Source: Euzebyaceae bacterium
Lineage (GTDB): Bacteria > Actinomycetota > Nitriliruptoria > Euzebyales > Egibacteraceae
Length of the DNA: 16,238 nucleotides
Assembly: GCA_013696915.1 (NCBI GenBank)
Contig: JACCXR010000255.1
Coordinates: forward strand, 1 to 16,238
Direction: 5' to 3'
Positions 1 through 7,370 of this stretch are shown here, one piece after another. The notes under the pieces were generated by a model, which was not told the origin of the DNA, made no database searches, and saw only the letters and a program-made list of their open reading frames with translations. The translations under genes and the position numbers were made by a program. Positions within the stretch are counted from its first letter, which is position 1; the number at the start of each line of letters is the position of its first letter.

Positions 1-377
1 TCGCGGGCGTCGTCGGAGATCATGTCGGTCGACCAGGGCGGGGAGAAGACGAAGTCGACGTCGACCTCGGAGATGCCCGGCAGGCGGGTGAGCACCAGGG
101 TGCACTGCTGGTGGATGAGCTCGGTCAGCGGGCAGCCCATGGAGGTCAGGGTCATCTGGACGTTCGCCTTGCCGGGCGACTTCGCGACGTCGTAGACCAG
201 CCCGAGGTCGACGATATTGATGCCGATCTCGGGATCCATGACGGCCTTCAGCGCCGCGCGCATCGCGTCGACGGTCGCCATGCCGTCGTCGTCGGTGGGC
301 ACGTCGGCGAACGCCTGCGTCGCCTCGAACGCCTCGTCGGTTTCCTCTGTGGGCCAGGTGCGTGCGGTGTCAGTCAT
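1..377 (-). CDS. sufT: SufT-like MIP18/DUF59 iron-sulfur assembly protein (3' end beyond window)
   Basis: The reading frame starts at the ATG at 377 and stays open to the window edge, giving 125 visible residues. After a variable acidic N-terminus of about 35 residues comes the MIP18/DUF59 core: DPEIGINIVDLGLVYDV at residues 48-64, the MTLTSMGCPL segment with the family's conserved Cys82, and PPWSTDMISDDA near the visible end, where this family normally has its last motif. Only a short C-terminal tail is therefore probably missing. MIP18-family proteins help mature or deliver Fe-S clusters to client proteins in the cytoplasm, and the gene is usual as the last member of actinobacterial suf operons. 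Its start overlaps the end of sufU by 8 nt, implying translational coupling. The family call is secure; the symbol sufT is by position and family, not by demonstrated function. Confidence 0.88.
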   Translation of the reverse strand, partial: MTDTARTWPTEETDEAFEATQAFADVPTDDDGMATVDAMRAALKAVMDPEIGINIVDLGLVYDVAKSPGKANVQMTLTSMGCPLTELIHQQCTLVLTRLPGISEVDVDFVFSPPWSTDMISDDAR

Positions 378-831
378 AGGTCACGCGGTGTTCCGCTTCC
401 CCCTCGGAGTAGGTCTGCAGTGCGTCTTTGAGCGCCATCCACCCGAGCAGCGCGCACTTCACGCGCACGGGAAACTTCGCGACGCCCTGGAACGCGACGC
501 CGTCGAGCAGGTCGTCCTCCCGCTTCACGCCTTCGCCGTGCATCATCAGCCGGAACGCCTCGGCGAGGTCGTCGGCGTCGCTGAGCTTGCGCCCGGCGAC
601 CGCCTCGGTCATCGCCGACGCGCTCGCCATCGAGATCGAGCACCCGTCACCATCGTAGGCGACGGCGCCGACGGTCCCGTCCTGGACACGCAGTCGCAGG
701 TCGAGCTCGTCACCGCACAGCGGGTTGGAGTGGTGCACGTGGACGTCGTGCGGGTCGAGGTCCCCGGACCGGTTCCGCGGACTGCGGTAGTGGTCGAGGA
801 TGATCTCTTGATAGAGGTCGTCGAGGCTCAC
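370..831 (-). CDS. sufU: SufU, Zn-dependent sulfur acceptor for SufS
   Basis: This 153-residue protein belongs to the IscU-like SufU family, which accepts persulfide sulfur from SufS and passes it to the SufBCD scaffold. The N-terminus SLDDLYQEIILDHYRSPRN is the family hallmark. The expected Zn ligands are present: Cys39 and Asp41 (NPLCGDELDL), Cys64 (GDGCSISMAS) and Cys126 (RVKCALLGW). The length is normal, and the SufU-type insert between the second and third cysteines separates it from classic IscU. I chose the GTG at 831 because it lies one base after the sufS stop, is preceded by AAGG six bases upstream inside sufS, and places the first residue where the family begins. An in-frame extension to 870 would add a dozen unrelated residues. 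The stop overlaps the downstream sufT-like gene. Confidence 0.95.
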   Translation of the reverse strand: MSLDDLYQEIILDHYRSPRNRSGDLDPHDVHVHHSNPLCGDELDLRLRVQDGTVGAVAYDGDGCSISMASASAMTEAVAGRKLSDADDLAEAFRLMMHGEGVKREDDLLDGVAFQGVAKFPVRVKCALLGWMALKDALQTYSEGEAEHRVTYD

Positions 832-832
832 G

Positions 833-2065
833 TCACACCTTGAAGAAGTTCTTCGTGGCCTCGATCGCATCGACCAGGGCCTGGATCTCGTCGGTGGTGT
901 TGTACAGGTAGAACGACGCCCGCGTGGTGGCGGCCGAGCCGAGCGTGCGCACTAGCGGCTTGGCGCAGTGGTGGCCGGCTCGGACGGCGACGCCCTCGCG
1001 GTCCATGATCGTGCCGATGTCGTGCGGGTGCAGGCCCTCGATCGCGAAGCTGACGGCGGCGCCGCGCCTGGCAGGATCGGTCGGGCCGTGGACGGTGACG
1101 CCCTCCACGGCCTCCAGGGCGGGGATGCAGGTCTGGAGCAGCTCGACCTCGTGGGCGCGGACGGCGTCCATCCCCAGACCGCTCAGATAGTCCACGGCCG
1201 CGGCCAGCCCGACGGCCTCGGCGATCGGCGGCGTGCCGGCCTCGAACTTGTAGGGGATCTCGTTGTAGGTGGTGCCCTCGAGCGTGACGTTCGAGATCAT
1301 CTCGCCGCCGCCGAGGAACGGCGGCATGGCCTCAAGCAGATCGGGCCGCCCCGCGAGGACGCCGATCCCGGTGGGCCCGAGCATCTTGTGGCCGGAGAAG
1401 CAGAGGAAGTCCGCGTCGAGGTCGACCATGTCGGTGCCGAGGTGCGGCACGCTCTGGGCGCCGTCGACGACGACGACGGCGTCGCGGTTCGCCGCCCGCA
1501 CCTTCGCCGCGAGCTCACGGACGGGGTTGATCGTGCCGACGACGTTGGACATCGCGGTCACGGTGAACAGCTTCACCCGGCCGGTCGCGACGACGGCGTC
1601 GAACTCGTCAAGGTCGAGCAGGCCACCGGCGGTCATCGGGACGTAGCGCAGGTCGAACCCGGTCTCCGGCTGGACGAGCTGCCACGGCACGAGGTTCGCG
1701 TGGTGCTCCATCTGCGTGGACAGCAGGATGTCGCCCTCGCCGAGCCGCGTGCGCGCCCACGAGTACGCCAGCAGGTTGAACGCCTCGGTGGCGTTCTTCG
1801 TGAAGACCACGCCGCGCGGGTCTGCGCACACGAACCGGGCGACGGTGTTGCGCGCCGACTCGTACGCCTCGGTGGCCTCCTCGGCGAGCGCGTGGACCCC
1901 CCGGTGCACGTTCGCGTTCGTCGTCTCGTAGTACCGCGTCATCGCGTCGAGGACGGACTGCGGCTTCTGCGAGGTCGCGGCCGAGTCGAGGTACACGAGC
2001 CGCCGCCCGTGCACCTGCCGCTCAAGCAGCGGAAAGTCCTTCCGCACCCTCTCCACATCCAACAT
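833..2065 (-). CDS. sufS: SufS, group II cysteine desulfurase
   Basis: A PLP enzyme that removes sulfur from L-cysteine, leaving alanine and an enzyme persulfide for transfer to SufU. With the ATG at 2065 the protein has 410 residues, normal for SufS. Visible motifs (numbered from this Met) are VYLDSAATSQKP near 25-36, MEHHANLVPW with the PLP-stacking His at about 119-128, VDGAQSVPH near 200-208, the PLP lysine in SGHKMLGPTG (Lys227) and the catalytic cysteine in RAGHHCAKPL (Cys367). The RAGHHC context is typical of the SufS group rather than NifS/IscS. A GTG at 2077, also in frame, would add four residues; GAGG six bases upstream favours the ATG, but AAGG precedes the GTG, so the choice is not certain. 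It is separated from sufC by 178 nt containing a large hairpin, and its stop lies one base from the sufU start. Confidence 0.96.
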   Translation of the reverse strand: MLDVERVRKDFPLLERQVHGRRLVYLDSAATSQKPQSVLDAMTRYYETTNANVHRGVHALAEEATEAYESARNTVARFVCADPRGVVFTKNATEAFNLLAYSWARTRLGEGDILLSTQMEHHANLVPWQLVQPETGFDLRYVPMTAGGLLDLDEFDAVVATGRVKLFTVTAMSNVVGTINPVRELAAKVRAANRDAVVVVDGAQSVPHLGTDMVDLDADFLCFSGHKMLGPTGIGVLAGRPDLLEAMPPFLGGGEMISNVTLEGTTYNEIPYKFEAGTPPIAEAVGLAAAVDYLSGLGMDAVRAHEVELLQTCIPALEAVEGVTVHGPTDPARRGAAVSFAIEGLHPHDIGTIMDREGVAVRAGHHCAKPLVRTLGSAATTRASFYLYNTTDEIQALVDAIEATKNFFKV

Positions 2066-2149
2066 CTCAGCCCTCACTCAGCCTTTCAGCACTTCTGCAG
2101 CACCAACACGGCCGCGGGGATGCCGGGATCCGAGCGGAACGGTGGACGA

Positions 2150-2211
2150 GGGCGCTCCGTCTCGGGCGCAGCATCAAAGGCCGTTCCTGCGGAGCCCGAG
2201 ACGGAGCGCCC
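2150..2211. repeat. Perfect 18-bp inverted repeat in the sufC-sufS gap
   Basis: The arms GGGCGCTCCGTCTCGGGC (2150-2167) and GCCCGAGACGGAGCGCCC (2194-2211) are exact reverse complements around a 26-nt loop. The loop can add a further GCAG/CTGC stem (2168-2171 with 2187-2190). On the operon transcript this would fold into a very stable hairpin just after the sufC stop. No U-run follows on either strand, so it may be a Rho-independent-like attenuator, an RNA-processing or 3'-end-protecting element, or a dispersed palindromic element. The pairing is directly visible; the role is inference. Confidence 0.85.
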
Positions 2212-2243
2212 GAGCAGGTACGGTGCGCGCCCGAGGATGCAAA

Positions 2244-2978
2244 CTACGGACGCAAGTGCTCATAGCCCTTCTCCTCCAGTTCTTCGGCCAGCCCGGGGCC
2301 GCCGGACTGGACCAGTCTTCCTTCGAACATCACATGCACGTAGTCCGGCCGGACGTAGCGCAGGATCCTGGTGTAGTGGGTGATGATCAGCACCCCGAGA
2401 TCCGGGCCGCGCAGCCGGTTGACCCCCTCCGAGACGATCTTGAGGGCGTCGACGTCAAGCCCGGAGTCGGTCTCGTCGAGGACGGCGATCTCGGGGGCGA
2501 GCATCGCCATCTGCAGGATCTCGAAGCGCTTCTTCTCGCCGCCGGAGAACCCCTCGTTGACGTTGCGCGACAAAAACTTCTCGTCCATCTGGAAGTCGGC
2601 CATGTGCCGGCGAAGCGCGACCATGAACTGACGCACCGGCATGTCGGTCTCGCTGGTGGCGTTCACGGCGGTGCGCAGGAAGTTCGTGAGGCTGACCCCG
2701 GGGATCTCGGTCGGGTACTGCATCGCGAGGAACAGGCCCATCCGGGCCCGTTCGTCGGGGGTCAGCTCGGTGACGTCGGTGCCCTTCAGGAGCACCTGGC
2801 CGCCGGTGATCTGGTAGGCGGGGTGGCCCATGATCGCGTAGGCGAGCGTCGACTTGCCCGAGCCGTTGGGGCCCATGAGCGCGTGCGTCTCGCCCTTCGC
2901 CACGGCGAGGTCGAGGCCGGCGAGGATCTGCTTGCCCTCGACCGCGACCGTCAGGCCTTTGATCTCCAGCTCTGCCAT
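2244..2978 (-). CDS. sufC: SufC, ABC-type ATPase of the SufBCD scaffold
   Basis: A 244-residue soluble ATPase that binds SufB and SufD and drives the conformational changes needed for cluster assembly. All nucleotide-binding elements are in place: Walker A GPNGSGKST at 36-44, Q-loop around Gln87 (LAMQYPTEIPG), the SufC form of the ABC signature FSGGEKKR at 144-151, Walker B IAVLDE with the catalytic glutamate at 169, D-loop DSGLD at 171-175 and switch His201. No membrane segment is present, as expected for this subfamily. The ATG at 2978 is preceded by AAGGA about ten bases upstream. It lies 28 nt after the ferredoxin gene and is followed by the inverted repeat at 2150-2211. Confidence 0.97.
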   Translation of the reverse strand: MAELEIKGLTVAVEGKQILAGLDLAVAKGETHALMGPNGSGKSTLAYAIMGHPAYQITGGQVLLKGTDVTELTPDERARMGLFLAMQYPTEIPGVSLTNFLRTAVNATSETDMPVRQFMVALRRHMADFQMDEKFLSRNVNEGFSGGEKKRFEILQMAMLAPEIAVLDETDSGLDVDALKIVSEGVNRLRGPDLGVLIITHYTRILRYVRPDYVHVMFEGRLVQSGGPGLAEELEEKGYEHLRP

Positions 2979-3006
2979 CGGTATGCGTTCCTTGTCGTCG
3001 TCGTCG

Positions 3007-3351
3007 TCAGTGTCGGGGGACGGGCGCGTCGTTGAGCTGCCGGTCGATGTCGATGAGGATCTCGCCCTCGGCGACCTTGCAGTCGTAGACCGGGACGGGC
3101 TTGACCGCCGGCAGTGAGGTCGGCTGGCCGGTGTCGAGGTCGAACGACGACCCGTGCAGCGAGCACTCGATGTCGTTGTCCCCGACCCAGCCGTCGTGCA
3201 GCGACCACTGCTGGTGGCTGCAGGTGTCGTGGAGGGCGCGGATCTCGCCGTCCGGGCGGCGGACGAGGCAGATCGGCTCCCCGCCGACGTCGACCTTCAT
3301 GGCGGTGCCCTCGACGAGGTCGCCGACGGTGGCCACCCGCTGGAACGCCAT
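3007..3351 (-). CDS. Rieske-type [2Fe-2S] ferredoxin within the suf operon
   Basis: A 114-residue protein of the non-haem dioxygenase ferredoxin type (BphF/NirD-like Rieske fold). The cluster ligands are visible as Cys44-x-His46 (DTCSHQQWS) and Cys63-x2-His66 (ECSLHGSSFD), with 16 residues between the pairs. The ending LPAVKPVPVYDCKV matches the last strands of these ferredoxins. No oxygenase subunit is nearby. The start codon overlaps the sufD stop (TGATG), so it is translated with the SUF genes. An electron donor role for cluster assembly or repair is inferred from position; this arrangement recurs in actinobacterial suf operons, but I know of no settled function. The frame is open further upstream inside sufD, but the ATG at 3351 fits the family start and the overlap. 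Confidence 0.92.
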   Translation of the reverse strand: MAFQRVATVGDLVEGTAMKVDVGGEPICLVRRPDGEIRALHDTCSHQQWSLHDGWVGDNDIECSLHGSSFDLDTGQPTSLPAVKPVPVYDCKVAEGEILIDIDRQLNDAPVPRH

Positions 3352-4673
3352 CAGGTCCTCCGCTGGTGCATCAGCGTCGTCGGCCCCGAGAGGATCTCGC
3401 GCTCCACCTCGCCCAGCACGGTCTCGCGCACGCCCGGCAGGTCCACCCGGTCGGTGACCTCGCCGAAGAAGCCGAACACCAGCAGTCTGGCCGCCTCGGG
3501 CCGCGGGATCCCGCGGGCCTCCAGGTAGAACAGCTGCAGCTCGTCGACCTGGCCGATGGAGCTGTGGTGGCCGCAGCGCACCACATCCGAGTTCTCGATC
3601 TCGAGGAACGGGATCGAGTCGGCCTTCGCCCTGTCGGTGAGGATCAGGTTGCGGTTCGTCTGGTCGGACGACGTCGCCTTCGCGTGCGGCTCGATGCGGA
3701 TGTTGCCGAAGAACGTCGCACGGCATTCGCCCTGGAGCGCGCCCTTGTACAGCAGGTTGCTGGAGGTGTGCGACGCGTTGTGGTGGATCAGCGAGCGGTG
3801 CTCGACGTGTTGGCCCTCGTCGCAGAAGTAGACGCCGAGCAGCTCGCCGTTGCCGCCGCGGTGGTCGAGCTTGAGGTCCGGGCGGACGTAGACGGTGCGC
3901 CCGCCCAGCGTGATCTCGAAGTGCCGGTAGTCGCCGTTCGAGTGGACGAGGCCGGTGTGCGCCGCGATGTGGTCGACGTGGCCGCCCCAGTCCTGCGCGG
4001 TGACAACGTTGGCCAGGGCGCCCTCCCCGACGACGACCTCGACGACCTCGACGACCGTCTGAGCGGCGTCGCCGACATGGTCGACGTAGACCGTCGCCTT
4101 GGCGTTGTGGCCGAGGACCACCAGGACGCGCGGCAGGGCGGCACCGGGCGCGGCCGCCTGGACGGTCACCGTGAGCGGCTCGTCGAGCTCGACCTCCGCG
4201 GGCACGTGGACGAACGCCCCCGCGGTGAACGCGGCGAGATTGAGGGCGGCGAACTTCTCGTCCGTCCCGACCGCGGTGCCGAGCGCCGCCCGGACCAGGT
4301 CGGGGTGCTCCCCGGCGGCGACCGCGAGGTCGCTGACGATCACGCCGCGCTCGGCGGCCTCGGCGCAGACCGTCGCCGCCGTGACCCCGCCGTCGATGAT
4401 GCGGATCGACCCGGCCCGATCGTCGACCGAGGCGACCAACGCGGACTCGACGGCCGGCGCAGCGGTTCCCGAATCCAGGATCGGGCGCGCGAGGTCGAAT
4501 CGTGCCGGGTCGGTGTAGCGCCAGTCCTCGCCGACCCGGCGGTCAGGCCAGTCGAGGTCGGAGAACGCCTTGAACGCCTCCTGCCGCAGATCCCGCAACC
4601 ACTCCGGCTCCCCGGCGCGCGCCGACAACGTCAGCACCCCCTGCTCGCTCAGATCCTTGATCGTCTCAGTCAC
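3351..4673 (-). CDS. sufD: SufD, scaffold subunit of SufBCD
   Basis: A 440-residue SufD, the paralogue of SufB that completes the SufBC2D complex. It carries the family's N-terminal helical region with GEDWRYTDPARFDL at 48-61, a long right-handed beta-helix core, GALQGECRATFFGNI near 311-325, and the conserved C-terminal block CGHHSSIGQVDELQLFYL from 367, followed by RGIPRPEAARLLVFGFF. The His at 369-370 corresponds to the region of the functionally important histidine near position 360 of E. coli SufD. The GTG at 4673 is the first start after the 138-nt gap from sufB; AAGGA lies about 13 bases upstream. The stop overlaps the ferredoxin start by one base. Confidence 0.95.
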   Translation of the reverse strand: MTETIKDLSEQGVLTLSARAGEPEWLRDLRQEAFKAFSDLDWPDRRVGEDWRYTDPARFDLARPILDSGTAAPAVESALVASVDDRAGSIRIIDGGVTAATVCAEAAERGVIVSDLAVAAGEHPDLVRAALGTAVGTDEKFAALNLAAFTAGAFVHVPAEVELDEPLTVTVQAAAPGAALPRVLVVLGHNAKATVYVDHVGDAAQTVVEVVEVVVGEGALANVVTAQDWGGHVDHIAAHTGLVHSNGDYRHFEITLGGRTVYVRPDLKLDHRGGNGELLGVYFCDEGQHVEHRSLIHHNASHTSSNLLYKGALQGECRATFFGNIRIEPHAKATSSDQTNRNLILTDRAKADSIPFLEIENSDVVRCGHHSSIGQVDELQLFYLEARGIPRPEAARLLVFGFFGEVTDRVDLPGVRETVLGEVEREILSGPTTLMHQRRT

Positions 4674-4729
4674 AGCTTTGCTTTTCCTTCAGACAACGAG
4701 CGTGGAAAGAAACGGACGAGAGGAAAGGA

Positions 4730-4802
4730 GAGGGGCGCCGCTGCGGCCGAGGACCTTGGAGGGTGGGCGGGTTCGCGGTCCGAGGTCGTAGTGGCGCCCC
4801 TC
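4730..4802. repeat. 10-bp inverted repeat in the sufB-sufD gap
   Basis: GAGGGGCGCC (4730-4739) and GGCGCCCCTC (4793-4802) pair perfectly across a 53-nt loop, within the 138 nt that separate the sufB stop from the sufD start. A long-loop hairpin in the operon mRNA is possible and could modulate sufD translation or mRNA stability. In DNA of this GC content a chance match is less unlikely than for the repeat at 2150, so the role is open. Confidence 0.55.
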
Positions 4803-4811
4803 GGCTTCACA

Positions 4812-7370
4812 TCAGCCGACCGAGCCTTCCATATTCAGAGAGATCAACCGGTTCAACTCCACCGAGTACTCCATCGGGAGTTCCTTCGAAATCGGCTCGA
4901 TGAACCCACGGACGATCATCGCCTGCGCCTCGAACTCCTCGACGCCGCGCGACTGCAGATAGAACAGCTGCTCCTCGCCGATCCGCGACACCGAGGCTTC
5001 GTGGCCGATCTGGGCGTCGTCCTCGGCGATGTTCATGTAGGGGTAGGTGTCCGACCGCGCCGTCTCGTCGAGCAGCAGCGCGTCGCAGACGACGTTGGAC
5101 TTCACGCGGTGCGCACCTTCGGCCACGTCGACGAGACCGCGGTAGCTGGTGCGGCCGTGCCCCTGCGACACCGACTTGGAGATGATCTGGCTGGACGTGT
5201 CGGGCGCGTGGTGCACCATCTTCGCGCCGGCGTCCTGGTGCTGGCCGTCACCGGCGAAGGCGACCGACAGGACCTCGCCGCGGGCGCCGCGCCCCATGAG
5301 CCACACGGCCGGGTACTTCATCGTGAGCTTGGAGCCGATGTTGCCGTCGATCCACTCCATGGTGGCGTCCTCGTAGGCCGCCGCGCGCTTGGTGACGAGG
5401 TTGTAGACGTTGTTCGACCAGTTCTGGATGGTGGTGTAGCGGACGCGCGCGCCCGGCTTGACGATGATCTCGACGACGGCGGAGTGCAGTGAGTCGGAGC
5501 TGTAGATCGGCGCCGTGCAGCCCTCGACGTAGTGCACGTAGCTGCCGGGCTCGGCGATGATCAGCGTGCGCTCGAACTGGCCCATGTTCTGCTGGTTGAT
5601 GCGGAAGTAGGCCTGCAGCGGGACGTCGACCTTGACGCCCTCGGGGATCCAGATGAACGAGCCACCCGACCACACCGCGGTGTTCAGCGCGGCGAACTTG
5701 TTGTCGTTCGCCGGGATGACCTTGGTGAAGTGCTCGCGGAACAGGTCGGGGTGCTCGCGCAGCGCCGTGTCCGTATCGAGGAAGATGACGCCCTGCGCCT
5801 CGAGGTCCTCACGAACCTTGTGGTACACGACCTCGGAGTTGTGGACGACCATGCCCTCTGCGACGAAGTTGTGCGGTCCGTCGACCTCAATGTCGTAGAC
5901 CGGTTCGAAGTCCCCTTCCTCGATCGCCGTGACGCGGGCGAAGCCGAGGTGGTCGGTCGTGTGCCCGCGGAAGGTCGTGCCGCGTGCCGACGTGTTGGAG
6001 TGCGCGTACCGTCGCCGGCCGTAACGCTCGGTCCGCGCCGGGTTGCGGCAGCCGACCCGCTCGAACGGTCCGGTGACGAGGAGGCGGAAGCCGATGATCC
6101 GCCGCTCGGGATCGAACGGGTGCTTGCTCGAGAACTCGAACGGGCCGCTGGTCCGCAGGCCGGCGAGCAGCGCCAGCTCTGAGGCCTGCTCGAGCAGCGG
6201 CCGATTCCCGGACGTGATGCTCATCGGGTCGGACACCGCCGGACCGACGTAGCCGTCGGCGTCCACCCAGCCGCCCAGGAACGCGAGGCGCTGGTCGAGC
6301 GGCAGGCTGAAGACCCACGCCGGCACCTGCTTCGTCAGTGCCGTGCCGACGAAGCCGAGGTCGGAGATCCATTCGACCAGGGCCCTTGAGTTCAGCACGA
6401 TGCGCGCGTCGTCGGCAGCGATCGCCGTGAGCCCGAACAGGTCGCGGACCACGCGGGTGAGCTCGTCACGGAGCTGGGGCTGCGAGGCCGGGATCGCAAA
6501 CTGCACGCGGTGGGTCCGCCCGGCGCTCTGCAGGCTGCCGTCTCCGACGAAGAGACCTAGCAGCCACAACAGGTCCACCGAGGTCTCCGACGGCACGCGC
6601 GTGCGGGTGCGACCGTGCGGGTCGCTGAGGGTGGGGAGGGCCATCGCCGCCCCGAACCCGGGCACGTCGCGTGGCACGGCAACGAGGTCGCCGACCCGCA
6701 GCTCGCCGACCGTCTTCCATCGCCGCGCGTAGCGAGCGCGCTGGCGCTCTGGCTTGCGCTCGTCGGACAGGGTGAGGAATGGGTGGTTGTCCGTGGCGCG
6801 GATCGTGCGCCCGTTCACGGTGACGCGGTACGTCTGCCGCACGTCGGTCTGCGCGGCGGACTTGACCGGTGCCGGCACGAACCGTCCGCTGTCCTCGTCA
6901 AGCGCGAAGACGACGTCGCCGGGCTCGATCTCCTTGATCGCCGCAAGCCCGCGGTTCGCGGTCCAGACACGCGTGTCACCGGCGAGGCACTCGTACTGGG
7001 CGGCCACTCCGGCGACGAGGCGCTGCTTCTCGGCCTCGGGGATCCCGAGCCGGTCGTAGGTGTTCTTGATGTCGGCGGGCAGGTCCTCCCACGAGTTCGC
7101 CTGCTTCTCCGTCGAGCGGATGAAGTAGTAGATGTCGTCGAAGAGGATCTTTGACAGGTCGCCGCCCCAAGACGGCATCGGCCGGCGCAGGAACTGCTGG
7201 TAGCTGCGCAGCCGCAGGTCGAGCATCCACTTCGGCTCGTCCTTGAGCGCCGAGATCTCACGCACGACGTCCTCGGACAAGCCCTTCTTGGGCACGAAGA
7301 CGGAACTGGACTCGTCGTGCCAGCCGAACTTGTAGTTGCCGAGCTGGAGGTCTTCAGCCTTGGTGGCCAT
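4812..7370 (-). CDS. sufB: SufB precursor, Fe-S scaffold protein interrupted by an intein
   Basis: The 852-residue frame encodes SufB, the scaffold on which clusters are built, split by an in-frame intein at residues 128-511. The N-extein (1-127) has DLRLRSYQQFLRRPMPSWG and ends GVAAQYE. The C-extein (512-852) resumes SEVVYHKVREDLEAQGV and contains EGCTAP (Cys618) and GEEQLFYLQSRG. Joined, the exteins give 468 residues, the normal SufB size, so splicing is required for function. The ATG at 7370 is preceded by AGGAG seven bases upstream and overlaps the end of sufR by 17 nt, suggesting coupled translation. The next gene, sufD, follows after a 138-nt gap. Confidence 0.97.
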   Translation of the reverse strand: MATKAEDLQLGNYKFGWHDESSSVFVPKKGLSEDVVREISALKDEPKWMLDLRLRSYQQFLRRPMPSWGGDLSKILFDDIYYFIRSTEKQANSWEDLPADIKNTYDRLGIPEAEKQRLVAGVAAQYECLAGDTRVWTANRGLAAIKEIEPGDVVFALDEDSGRFVPAPVKSAAQTDVRQTYRVTVNGRTIRATDNHPFLTLSDERKPERQRARYARRWKTVGELRVGDLVAVPRDVPGFGAAMALPTLSDPHGRTRTRVPSETSVDLLWLLGLFVGDGSLQSAGRTHRVQFAIPASQPQLRDELTRVVRDLFGLTAIAADDARIVLNSRALVEWISDLGFVGTALTKQVPAWVFSLPLDQRLAFLGGWVDADGYVGPAVSDPMSITSGNRPLLEQASELALLAGLRTSGPFEFSSKHPFDPERRIIGFRLLVTGPFERVGCRNPARTERYGRRRYAHSNTSARGTTFRGHTTDHLGFARVTAIEEGDFEPVYDIEVDGPHNFVAEGMVVHNSEVVYHKVREDLEAQGVIFLDTDTALREHPDLFREHFTKVIPANDNKFAALNTAVWSGGSFIWIPEGVKVDVPLQAYFRINQQNMGQFERTLIIAEPGSYVHYVEGCTAPIYSSDSLHSAVVEIIVKPGARVRYTTIQNWSNNVYNLVTKRAAAYEDATMEWIDGNIGSKLTMKYPAVWLMGRGARGEVLSVAFAGDGQHQDAGAKMVHHAPDTSSQIISKSVSQGHGRTSYRGLVDVAEGAHRVKSNVVCDALLLDETARSDTYPYMNIAEDDAQIGHEASVSRIGEEQLFYLQSRGVEEFEAQAMIVRGFIEPISKELPMEYSVELNRLISLNMEGSVG
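5838..6989 (-). mobile_element. SufB intein with LAGLIDADG homing endonuclease domain (384 aa)
   Basis: Codons 128-511 of sufB encode a complete intein. Block A is CLAGDTRVW with nucleophile Cys1 (residue 128). Block B is RATDNHPFLT with the Thr-x2-His pair (193 and 196). Block F is VYDIEVDGPHNFV (491-503). Block G ends MVVHN with the penultimate His510 and terminal Asn511, followed by Ser512 as the +1 nucleophile. Between them are two dodecapeptides, LLGLFVGDGSL (270-280) and FLGGWVDADGYV (364-375), whose last acidic residues (Asp277, Asp372) are the usual metal ligands of LAGLIDADG endonucleases. All splicing and nuclease residues look intact, so the element appears able both to splice and to home. 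The boundaries follow from extein continuity and the block A/G ends. Confidence 0.95.

Noticed and set aside
968..2383. A 471-codon open frame on the plus strand opposite sufS.
   Set aside because: It matches no family and lies fully antisense to a clear cysteine desulfurase, crossing the inverted repeat; a shadow frame.
2996..3007. A short GTC-repeat tract between the ferredoxin gene and sufC.
   Set aside because: Four to five trinucleotide units are common in DNA of this composition, and the Shine-Dalgarno of sufC lies beyond it; no clear significance.
3114..5492. A 792-codon open frame on the plus strand opposite sufD and the end of sufB.
   Set aside because: It is low-complexity, rich in Arg, Asp and Val, and antisense to well-conserved genes; such frames arise from third-position GC bias.
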